Origin: Myxocyprinus asiaticus
Taxonomy: Eukaryota > Chordata > Actinopteri > Cypriniformes > Catostomidae
DNA length: 64,000 bases
Reading direction: 5' to 3'
Assembly (NCBI RefSeq): GCF_019703515.2
Contig: NC_059348.1
Span: forward strand, 20,479,656-20,543,655
Position 1 is the stretch's first letter, and the number at the start of each line of letters is the position of its first letter. A program made the position numbers and the translations under genes. The notes under the pieces were generated by a model, which was not told where the DNA came from, made no database searches, and was given only the letters and a program-made list of their open reading frames with translations. Positions 46,233 through 56,109 of this stretch are shown piece by piece.

Positions 46233-47350
46233 AATTTATATTGTATAGCGATAAATTTCGGAACGGAGGCAAATGCGAGAATAATCCGCCTGTATTCTCC
46301 AACAATCACTATTGTAGTGAAGCTTTCTAATGCCGACGGCATGTGATGAAGGAGGCTTTAATATAGATTTGTGGGCGGAGTTTCAGAGGCGGTCGGCTCT
46401 ACTTGATTGGCCAGCGAGCTTCGAGGAGGTGTGTCTTTAAGGCAATAGAGTGGAACAATGGAAAATATTTCTAAACGTAAAAGGACACACCCCCCAGCCG
46501 GTATTTCAACAGCGCCGACAGAGAAGACACACCTCCAACCTCCGTTTTTCTCGCTGGACATATCTGAACAACATTGCCTCAACAAATACGTTGATACCAC
46601 TCCAAACTCTTGCACACGAAGACATGGCTCTAATATAAAATGCATACAATTAATTAGTTGTCAAATATCGCGACACATGTCGTCTGTTTATGAACCGCTT
46701 AGACTTGCTCACCCTCAGTTTGCCCCGAAACACGTTGCATATCTTTAATAGGGAGTCTAAATGTCAAAGTGTGCAAGGCACATGAAGGATTTTTCTTAAG
46801 CACGAACGACGATAGGGCGCTATTTGGGAAACAGTGTTTTCATGCCAGATGCAGCCCCTCCCCTTTCCGTGTATTTCGCACTAAACTTAGCACTGCGCGT
46901 GAACGCAAAACAGCTCTTTTCACCCCTTTCCTTTCCTCTAATTAGAGAGCACGCACACAAACCAGCCAAACACTTCGTCAGGCATACCCTTTTGGTTGCA
47001 CAGTCTCTTACCGAACAAGAAAGCCATGTTGCTAATCTGATATTTATTAACGCGGGAAAAAAGCGATGTAAACTAAAGGCGTTTTCTATCAAATATATTT
47101 CATGGAAATGCAATTTTAAGCGACGTCGACTTGTGAAGTTGGGCTCTGTGAATAAATCAGTTATAAGTTTTATTTTAAAATCATTACCAACACACGTTTT
47201 GGGAACCATTATTCGGCTTGAGTAGCATTTAAACAAAGCAGAAGCCATAACCTCGCCGGCGAACATAGAGGGGAGGGGAATTTCAGATCCTTCGTCATAA
47301 CCTACATTCAAATTCTACTTTGATGACGAGGCTTCTTACAGTCGGGAACA
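44400..47350. promoter_or_regulatory. ptma: CpG-rich region over ptma intron 1, exon 1 and promoter
   Basis: CpG dinucleotides are far more frequent here than in the surrounding AT-rich DNA (for example 45540-45860 and 46240-46560), a usual mark of a broadly expressed vertebrate promoter. Because TGA and TAA codons become rarer, long frames appear on both strands at 46820-47311; none has a recognisable protein. Confidence 0.6.
46357..46410 (-). promoter_or_regulatory. ptma: ptma core promoter: TATA-like, GC box, CCAAT
   Basis: On the minus strand, reading toward the gene: CCAAT in GGCCAATCAAG (46406-46410), a GC box CCGCCC (46373-46378) and TATATTAAA (46357-46365). The spacing puts transcription start near 46330, giving a 5' untranslated region of about 100 bases. 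Start is inferred from spacing only. Confidence 0.6.
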
Positions 47351-47886
47351 TCTGATTGGATGCTCAGGCGGTCAGAACCCACATCTGACGCTTTGCGCTA
47401 AACTATTGGATGCCAGACATGCCAATCAATGTAATGCCCCACTGTTTGCGAGAAAGCCTGGAAAATGGATTTCAGAGGTTCTCTGACATGGATGGTCTTG
47501 TTTGAGCAGATAAAATAGTGTGGATGGTGTTTTCGTCACTTTTACCCTGTGCGCCTATAAATTAAACATGAGTGAGATTGAAGCACATTGACTAAAATGT
47601 AAAAGACAATAGCTTGCACATCTCTTCGACCAACACGTGAGACACCATGCCAATAAAACATTTAGTTGACAAAAATAGGAAAAGGCATGTTGCAAGTTGT
47701 ACAGTGAAAAAAGTACTATTGGAAATTCTCATCACCTACCAAATAATTAATCATCCAATATACTGGCATTTATAAATCTCAATAACAATAAATGCCGGAC
47801 TGCTTCGTATGCCTTAAGTTCTATCTATTGTTAATGTGTTATAATATTAATCCTTGTGTGTCAATAAAATAAGTTACTCAGAGCTC
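47351..47886. other. Intergenic DNA upstream of ptma
   Basis: AT-rich, nothing recognised apart from the falling edge of the CpG-rich region. Confidence 0.4.
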
Positions 47887-48345
47887 CTTCGAGAACAAAA
47901 ATGTCCACGTCAAAAAACTGCCATAATAATATTATATATTCATATTATTTTCCACTTTCAATTAGTAAATGTTTTTAACCAACATCAGTCCTGATCATAA
48001 CTACCAAATATTCATTCATTTTCAGGATTTTAACCCTTTAAATGCCAGTTTGTTTATATAATGCCACTGATGTTTTTTATTTGATGCATTATTGTTTTTT
48101 GTGCAATCAGATAAAAAAACAAACAAACAAACAAACAAAAAAAAAAAAAAAAAACACTCAGGACCTTAGAGGACAAAAATGTCTGAGTCAAAAAACTGCC
48201 ATAAAAATATTATATATTCATATTATTTTCCACTTTCACTGACTTTTTTAACCAACATCAGTTCTAATCATAACTACCAAATATTAATTCATTTCAGAAT
48301 TTTAACCCTTTAAATGCCAGTTTGTTTACATAATTCCACTGTTAT
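47887..48345. repeat. Direct repeat of about 270-bp period
   Basis: Two copies begin near AACAAAAATGTCCACGTCAA (47893) and GACAAAAATGTCTGAGTCAA (48171). Both contain CAAAAAACTGCCATAA, ATATTCATATTATTTTCCAC, ACCAACATCAG and TTAACCCTTTAAATGCCAGT. A poly-A/CAAA run separates them. At about 48675-48700 a third, inverted fragment (ATTTTTGTCCTGAAGGTCCT) occurs, so this may be a partly inverted transposon array. Confidence 0.65.
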
Positions 48346-48872
48346 TTTTTACAAAACACACACACATTTCTCAATACACACATACAAAACACACTCTGAC
48401 ATCCATACCAACACACCCACACAATTTTAGGTGGATAATTTATTCAGTTGGCCTGCTGTGCTCTATAATACAGTAAACAGAAAATAGGAAAAAAGCATGT
48501 ATTTGCTCCTTAGGCTAAACATGAGAAAAATGGCACCATCTGGTGGAAATATTAAACAATTAAATTTTGAAGCCAGGGCTCCAGAATGAAAGCATAATAT
48601 CATAGAATTCATGATTTTATGCTTTAATGGCACTGGGATCAAATATTGCAGTTTTAATGTGTTTCAATGCGGGCATTTTTGTCCTGAAGGTCCTGAGTGT
48701 AACTATTTTGTGTACACAGTGTATTATAGATTTATTATAGGAACTGAGGTTTAAATATCAAAATTCCCCCAAAATACACTCCTTTGGCAAAATTTATGCC
48801 GTTGGCATTAACACAGACAAAATGATAGAAAAAAAAAATGGGCCGAAGGTCGCACAAGGGTTAATATTAATA

Positions 48873-50200
48873 ATAGGCCTTATTCACACTTCCGCGTTTC
48901 TCGCTTCCGGGGGTGGCCCTCACAGGGTAAACTAACTTCCGGTATCAACAACGGCCATTTAAACGTCAGCTAGATCTGCTGAAAGCAAAGTCTTCACACA
49001 AATTAAATAGCGTGTAAATGTTTAATCTGACTTTATGCTTTGTTGGCGACTCTACAGAGCTCTAATAAACATTATGACAACTTTAAGGAAGTCATAATGC
49101 GACTGAATCCAGCATATTCACTGAGATATTCAAGCTGCTACTGGTCATAAACTACACCGGTAATAAATAACTATAATGATAGGACAATAAATTCTCATCG
49201 TTATTCTCCGTGTCTGTTTGGGTCGGCTCTGCATTATTACAAGTAAAACAGCACGTGTGCGGAGAAAATCATCGACACCAGCTCTGCTCTCTCACACACC
49301 TGTGCAGCTCCAGAATGAGAAACAGGCGGGAAAATCACGTCTGATCACTTTAATAAACAGAGACACTTCTGTCAACTCTGTTTTTTACACAATGAAGCCA
49401 AACCAACTCAGATATACAAATGTCTTTTACAAAGAACACGGTTCAAATGTTAAAATAAGCTATATTTTTTAATAGTAATTGTATTATCCCTATAAATAAA
49501 AGATTGGAACCATGGCTGTGAAATTATTGAGAAGTGTAGCTAATGTTCTTACTATGTAAATTCGCGCTGTAATATCCGATGTAGTGCTTACTCCACTTTG
49601 CACACGTTAATATTGTTATAATCAGTATAAAATGCATTGTTTATTGCACAGTTCCTTATTGCTCTCTGTTGCTCTGTTACTGGGATAGTGGGGTTAATGT
49701 ACATTGTGCATATAATATATATTTATGAAAACAGATTTGACAGGATGACTTGGTTTGATAATTTATACAATTATACTGCATATTACATTTTTGGGAGTTT
49801 AATACGAGGTTCAATAAGACATAATGCATTTTATTTGTATTTTTTACATCTGTGCTGGGAGTATATAAAGCTTTGTAAAATGAATTTCTTGTGATACGGT
49901 GACAAGAGGATTCTTATTTATGTTAATGAGACTGGAGCTAGTGAAGAAAACACACCAGCACTGCATTTGAGCACATAAACTCAAAAGAGCAGCCTGAGTA
50001 GACGAATCATATGGGAAAATATGATAAATAATTTCTGTGTACATTATATTGTGACTCGTTGGAAAATAGACCATAGCCTACAGAAGAGGTAAGAAGCATT
50101 ATTTGAGGTGATGTATACTAAATTAATAGCCACAAATCCGTACCGGAAGTAGCTTTACCCTGCAGTGACGTAGTTTCCGATTCATGTGAAAAAGGCCTAT
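48873..50200. mobile_element. Inverted-repeat DNA element with ATAGGCCT ends
   Basis: The left end ATAGGCCTTATTCACACTTC pairs with the right end GATTCATGTGAAAAAGGCCTAT. A second pair lies 55-75 bases in: CACAGGGTAAACTAACTTCC on the left against GGAAGTAGCTTTACCCTG on the right. Target duplication is not clear. The interior of about 1.2 kb has no transposase frame. Left-arm CTTCCGG and CGGCCATTT words resemble ETS and YY1 sites. Confidence 0.55.
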
Positions 50201-50477
50201 ACCCACTGATTATATATATAGAACTGGATTGCTCATGACATCATAACAGTGAAGCCACTGTGCTGCCATATTGCATAATGCCCAAACATTCTAATGTCCC
50301 TATTGACTTAATAGGAAATCATCTCATTCCAGCGAGTAAACATTAGTCATTCAGTCAGCGATTTTATATCTGAAATCTGCATGTACATTTCTACAACGCA
50401 AATGTCCTACACATGTAGTTATTTATTTAAAGTCATGAATTTTTCCTATTTTTTTGAAAGCCCGAGCGAGTTATGTG

Positions 50478-52091
50478 TACAGTGCATCCGGAAAGTATTC
50501 ACAGCGCTTCACTTTTTCCACATTTTGTTATGTTACAGCCTTATTCCAAAATGGATTTAATTCATTATTTTCCTCAATTCTACAAACAATACCTCATAAT
50601 GACAATGTGAAAGAAGTTTGTTTGAAATCTTTGCAAATTTATTAAAAATAAAAAAACAAAAAAAAATCACATGTACATAAGTATTCACAGCCTTTGCTCA
50701 ATACTTTGTTGAAGCACCTTTGGCACCAATTACAGCCTCAAGTCTTTTTGAGTATGATGCTACAAGCTTGGCACACCTATTTTTGGGCCGTTTCTCCCAT
50801 TCTTCTTTGCAGGACCTCTCAAGCTCTATCAGGTTGGATGGGGAGCACAGCCATTTTCAGATCTCTCCAGAGATGTTCAGCCGTGTTCAAGTCTGGGCTC
50901 TGGCTGGGCCACTCAAGGACATTCACAGAGTTGTCCCGTAGCCACTCCTTTGTTATCTTGGCTGTGTGCTTAGGTTTATCTTCCAATAGGACAATGACCC
51001 TTCGCCCCAGTCTGAGGTCCAGAGCGCTCTGGAGCAGGTTTTCATCAAGGATGTCTCTGTACATTGCTGCATTCATCTTTCCCTCGATCCTGACTAGTCT
51101 CCCAGTTCCTGCCGTTGAAAAACATCCCCACAGCTTGATGCTGCCACCACCATGCTACACTATAGGGATGGTATTGGCCAGGTGATGAGCAGTGCCTGGT
51201 TTCCTCCAGACATGAGGCTTGCCATTCAGGCCAAAGATTTCAATCTTTGTTTCATCAGACCAGAGAATTTTGTTTCTCATGGTCTGAGAGTCCTCCAGGC
51301 GGGCTGTCATGGGCCTTTTACTGAGGAGTGGCTTCTGTCTGGCCACTCTACCATACAGGCCTGATTGGTGGAGTGCTGCAGAGATGGTTGTTCTTCTGGA
51401 AGTTTCTCCTCTCTCCACAGAGAAACACTGGAGCTCTGTCAGAGTGACCATCGGGTTCTTGGTCACCTCCCTGACTAAGGCCCTTCTCCCCCAATCGCTC
51501 AATTTGGCCAGGCGGCCAGCTCTAGTAAGAGTCCTGGTGGTTCCAAATTTCTTCCATTTATGGATGATGGAGGCCACTGTGCTCATTGGGACCTTCAATG
51601 CTGCAGAAATTTTTCTGTACCCTTCCCCAGATCTGTGCCTCGATACAATCCTGTCTCGGAGGTCTACAGACAATTCCTTGGACTTCATGGCTTGGTTTGT
51701 GCTCTGACATGCACTGTTAACTGTGGGACCTTATATAGACAGGTGTGTGCCTTTCCAAATCATGTCCATTCAACTGAATTTACCACAGGTGGACTCCAAT
51801 CAAGTTGTAGAAACATCTCAAGGATGATCAGTGGAAACAGGATGCACCTGAGCTCAATTTTGAGTGTCATGGCAAAGGCTGTGAATACTTATGTATATGT
51901 GATTTTTTTCATTTTTTATTTTTAATAAATTTGCAAAGATTTCAAACAAACTTCTTTCACATTGTTATTATGGGGTATTGTTTGTAGAATTTTGAGGAAA
52001 ATAATGAATTTAATCCATTTTGGAATAAGGCTGTAACATAACAAAATGTGGAAAAAGTGAAGCGCTGTGAATACTTTCTGGATGTACTGTA
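50478..52091 (-). mobile_element. Tc1 element, 1.6 kb, with about 200-bp inverted repeats
   Basis: The left end TACAGTGCATCCGGAAAGTA and right end TACTTTCTGGATGTACTGTA are inverted and TA-flanked. Arms run through CACTTTTTCCACATTTTGTT and on to AATTTATTAAAAATAAAAA. The transposase lies on the minus strand. Confidence 0.92.
50819..51688 (-). pseudogene. Tc1 transposase, broken
   Basis: From ATG 51688, 177 codons encode the DNA-binding region (LRDRIVSRHRSGEGYRKIS, STVASIIHKWKKFG) and the first catalytic Asp in LWSDETKIEIFG, then stop at 51155 just before the expected GGG segment. A second piece (50819-51076) holds [13 protein letters not shown], a damaged QQD..PKHTAK motif (reads EDKPKHTAK) and NTAEHLW, where the usual NPIEHLW is altered but the Glu remains. 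A frame change lies between and near the second Asp. Around 51300 part of the region expected between two conserved blocks is absent. Inactive. Confidence 0.88.
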
Positions 52092-52513
52092 TCTATATCA
52101 GACAGTATCTACCTCTAACAAACTTAATCAGCAAACAGATCAGCTCTGAACAAGAACAAGTTCACTGAAACTGAGGTAAGATACAAACAGACACTTTCAG
52201 ACTTGAAAATTTGTGTTTGTTCAGAGTTACTTGTTTTATGTTTTTATCAAAAAGTGCCTTGTTCTTGCGGTCACTTGAATAAGAGCGGGAGGAAGACACG
52301 CAAAGCAAAGTTGGTTAAAATTAAACTGATAAACTACGTTTAAATGGCAAACAAACACGTATTTATGACACATATCCATATATGTCTACAGAGAGCACTT
52401 CAGTATGAAAACAAGCAAATCCCAGGCATTTAAGGTGATTTAGAAATCCCGGTCTGACTTTTTTAAAGTCCCATTCAGGGTAAGGACATGTCACCCTAAA
52501 CAAGCAGATATTA

Positions 52514-53510
52514 TGGCACTTTTCCACTGCACGTTACGGTTCGACTCGACTTGACTCTGCTTGCTTTACTTTTCTGAGCTTGCTTTTCAACTGCAGTTTA
52601 GTGCCGCCTCAACGTGGGTGGGATTATAGTCTGATCTACTGCCGTGACATCATCTTAAACGCGACACAAACATTACTGACCATAAACAATAACACAACCA
52701 CTAGCTGTTAACTACTAGCTCATTGTGCTGCATAAAGCAGTTGTTGCATGGTGATTTTACACAAGTGTAACAGTTAAATTGGCCTGGTTGTTTTAGAAGC
52801 AAGCTTTCCAGTAGCTGGTCAACTAAATAAAGTGAAGCTTTCAAGCAGAATACAGAGTTAACGTAACAAAACATACCATCCTCCATCATGGACTCCAGCA
52901 ATGTCGAGTCCAGGGCACTCTCCCTCCCATTGCTCGCTGGTCTATTGCCATAGATAGCGTACATTTGGTCGAACCACTTCCACTTTCTTCTGTTTGAACC
53001 ACTCAGGCTGTTGTGGTCCTTGATGGTTCTGTAGTCACTTTTAAGTTTTTTTTTACTTTTCTCTACACTGTTGGTAGGTCCAGTGGTAGCCGTGTGCGGC
53101 CAACAGCTGAGACACTTCCTGAAAGACTTGTTCTTTTTGCATCGTTTCGTTCGTCGCTAACGAGAGGAAGGTCTGCACCTCGTTTATTGACCAAGGCGTG
53201 GTTTTGCGCACAGCCATTTCTTTTTACAATTTGAAAGTCGTGTGAACAAATGATATTGCTATCGCTGTTGCTAACTTTAAAACTAGCGGGTTAATGTCCC
53301 GTGTCGCAAATCCAGTGACGCTGGTAGTGACGATTCTCTCTGACTAATCAGTGATCTGCAGGGTTTTGACGTCACATTTAGTATCGGCTCGGCTCGCTTG
53401 GAACCTCGACCGAGGTGGTAGTAAAAAAAGTACCAGGTATTATCCACAGTGGAAAACCCCCAAAAAGCGAGCTGTCGAGTCGAGCTGTACCGTGCAGTGG
53501 AAAAGCCCCA
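52514..53510. mobile_element. TTA-target element (PIF/Harbinger-like), 997 bp, nested
   Basis: Starts TGGCACTTTTCCACTGCACG and ends CGTGCAGTGGAAAAGCCCCA, an inverted repeat with few mismatches, with TTA on each side (52511-52513 and 53511-53513). The arms continue with CGACTCGACTTG and GTCGAGTCGAGC. A 3-bp TTA duplication points to PIF/Harbinger. No transposase is visible, so it is non-autonomous. Confidence 0.75.
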
Positions 53511-53677
53511 TTAGTGATGGTTCGTTCATGAACGATTCATTCATTTTGTACAAATCTTTTATGTGACTCAGAAGAACGAGTAGTCTCAGAGAGTGATTCA
53601 TTCATTTTGTGTTGGCAGCGCATGTGCATTGCGCAACCTTTGTTTGTTACGTGAAAACCACATAGGTGCTGTACAGG

Positions 53678-54030
53678 AAACAGAAATGATTAGTTCACCT
53701 TTCGACTCTTTTGGTCTGAGTCGTTTGTTCTTTTGTCACGTGACAGCCATATACGCTATGCACACACACAGGAAACAGAAATGATTAGTTCACTTCTCGA
53801 GTGTTCTGGTCCGTGTCATTCGTTCATTTGTCACGTGACAGCCGTATACACTATGCATTGCTCACACAGGAAACAGAAATGATTAGTTCACCTCTTGAGT
53901 CATCTGGTCCGAGTCGTTTGTTATTTTGTCACGTGACAGCCGTATACGCTATGCACATACGGCTGTCACGTAACAAAAGAACGAACGACTCGGACAAGAA
54001 GATTCCAGAAGTGAACTAATCATTTCTGTT
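53678..54030. repeat. Tandem units of 92-99 bp with CACGTG, then an inverted unit
   Basis: GGAAACAGAAATGATTAGTT occurs three times (near 53678, 53770 and 53869), each unit followed by TTTGTCACGTGACAGCC and ATACACTATGC-type words. After the third unit the sequence reverses (CATACGGCTGTCACGTAACA to GAACTAATCATTTCTGTTTC), making a large hairpin. Lies inside the hAT-like element. Confidence 0.85.
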
Positions 54031-54629
54031 TCTCATAATTTGTCCGTGGCTGCATTATAAATTTTTCCTTATTGGGACTATAATCAAGGTTTGCGTAAGT
54101 AGACATGTTGGGGGGGATTTGGCTATTGAAAATTTAACATTTTAATTGAATTCTGCTTAAATGAAGGAAATGATTGAAAAATGATTCGTTCATTTTGCTG
54201 AATGAGACTCAAAGATTCAAGTCAGTAAAATGATCCAATCTTCCCATCACTAGCAGATATTACAGCTTTTCCTACTTACATTACAATTTGTGGACAGTTT
54301 TCCCGCTTCCTTTGGTGATCGTTGTGCTGTACTGATAGACTGAATACCGGGGCAGGTGAATGCTCTGACACCGTGATCCACGTATATCTTCTCATAACGA
54401 ATATTATCCATAACAAGCTAATTAAACATTAAACATGATTGTCACTAGTGGGCGGAATGCAACTGTCATATCCGCAGGTCGGAGATGGTGAAACGGGGGC
54501 TTTTTCGCCTGTCAGTCATTGACACTCTATGAGAGTTTGGGCATACCAAGATGGCCGCTCGAACATTTCCGATGGCTTCAACTCCTGCAGGCAGTTTACC
54601 ATTGCGTGAGTGATCCAGTTCTATATATA

Positions 54630-55813
54630 TATATATATATATATATACCTCCTCTGTTAAAGGTGCACTAAGTTCTTGTTCATGTCATCTTAGACTTACT
54701 CTGACACCTAGTTTTCAGTTACTGATGCCAATGTAAAAATTCACAATTCACAGCCAGCCATGATTACTTTAATCAATGAGTGAAAGTGTCCAATAACAGG
54801 GCAGTTACTGAGATCAAGCAAATAGTGCTCGGCTGGTCATGTGATCACAACATGGCAGCCCCGAGGTGCGGACCCTCTCCATATAGAATAAAACTGCTTT
54901 TATATGGTTACTGATATGACTGGAGTCTTCATTTTAATATGAGTGGTCATGTTTTCCTACATATGTTTCAAAATTACAATCCATTTCTTAAGGAGTACAG
55001 CATTTTTAATGAGTAAAAAATTACTTTGTGCACCTTTAACAATAAAAACACTATAAAATACTCTTACTTTAAAGTTTACTTTAAAATTCATAATTTTATG
55101 CTAGAGATTTGTAGGCTCAGCAACCAAAACATATGAAAATAAATAGTTTCTACTCAGAAACATACATATTTATAATATATTTTAGCTTTACTTAATTTGC
55201 ATTAATGTGTACAACACAAAATATAAATTTTAAGGTGAACTTAGAGTGATAAATAATGTAAAAGAATAATTGTGAGTTTCTTGAACGTCTTTGGCTTAAG
55301 AATCCATCAAATTAAGATTTGAAGTACTGCTAACTCAAACGATCAAGTACAGAATGGAGGTTGTGGGAAATACCCATAAGCCCTTACTTAAATAATTTAA
55401 GCATGTTTGTTTGGTCAAAAATAATTTATTGGGACATTTACTTAGTTGTTATTAAGAATCCATCGAGATTTTAGCTCTTTTCAGTATTGTTGATGTTGTT
55501 TTCTTGTATTTAGTTGTTTTGTGTAAAGTCACCATTAGGATGATTAGTGTTCCCTTTGGTGAACTTGGATCTTGTGCAATCCATGTTATTTTACCTCGTG
55601 TATATGAATGTGTGGAGTTGAAGTGCAGCTTTATCAGCACTTCTTTTAGGAATCAAGTGTAATAACTGACCTCAGTCATTGTTTTTTGTTGAGCCAATTA
55701 AATTTAGTAGAAATAACAGTAGGCCTATTTGTTCATTTGAAACAACATGCTATAAGTTGTTAAATCCATAAGACTCCAGTGGTTTAATACATGTCTTCAG
55801 AAGCTATATAAAA
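54630..55813. other. Intergenic DNA, nothing recognised
   Basis: AT-rich sequence starting with a TA run (54622-54650). GGTGCACTAAGT near 54662 and TTTGTGCACCTTTAA near 55025 are inverted relatives and may mark a small MITE of about 370 bases (54660-55040), without a clear duplication. Confidence 0.35.
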
Positions 55814-55821
55814 AGTTTGAG

Positions 55822-56109
55822 CAGGGACTTTGGTTCGTTCTAAACGGAGACAGTATTTTTTTTGTTCCGGTTCCAGCGTTTCGCAGCCTCTTTTCCATAT
55901 GGTTACTGGTTAGAACGAAATAAAAGAACGGTTAATAACATTCTTTTTAAAATGGCAGTATTCTATGTTAAGGGTGGGTGAAATACCATTTGCAGTGTTT
56001 CCAGATATCACAAGACAAACAAGGCACCTGTTTTCGAAAAACAAGCTCAAAATAAGGCACTTGCCTCACCCAAAATAAGCATGCACACACACCCTGTTTT
56101 TAGTCCCTG
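55822..56109. mobile_element. hAT-like MITE, 288 bp
   Basis: Starts CAGGGACTTTGGTTCG and ends TTTTTAGTCCCTG. The flanking octamers AGTTTGAG (55814-55821) and AGTGTGAG (56110-56117) match at 7 of 8 positions. A reversed, truncated relative lies at 6105-6380. It has itself landed beside TTAA-family fragments (55770-55810 and 56120-56280). Confidence 0.7.

Larger units (their letters stand above)
52512..54252. mobile_element. hAT-like element with TAGTGATGG ends and perfect 8-bp duplication
   Basis: The ends are TA|GTGATGG (split by the element at 52514-53510) and CCCATCACTA. GCAGATAT flanks both sides (52504-52511 and 54253-54260), an exact 8-bp duplication. Without the inner insert it is about 740 bases. 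The interior has tandem units (53678-53960) and no transposase frame. Confidence 0.8.
50213..54629. mobile_element. Outer inverted-repeat element hosting three nested insertions
   Basis: The left end TATATATAGAACTGGATTGC and the right end GTGATCCAGTTCTATATATA are inverted relatives bordered by TA runs. Further inward, GCCATATTGCATAATGCCCA on the left pairs with GGGCATACCAAGATGGCC on the right. After removing the Tc1 and the hAT/Harbinger-like nest the element is about 1.06 kb. No coding frame of its own. Confidence 0.55.

Noticed and set aside
50694..51707. Plus-strand frames of 120-163 codons
   Set aside because: They are antisense to a Tc1 transposase recognisable on the minus strand.
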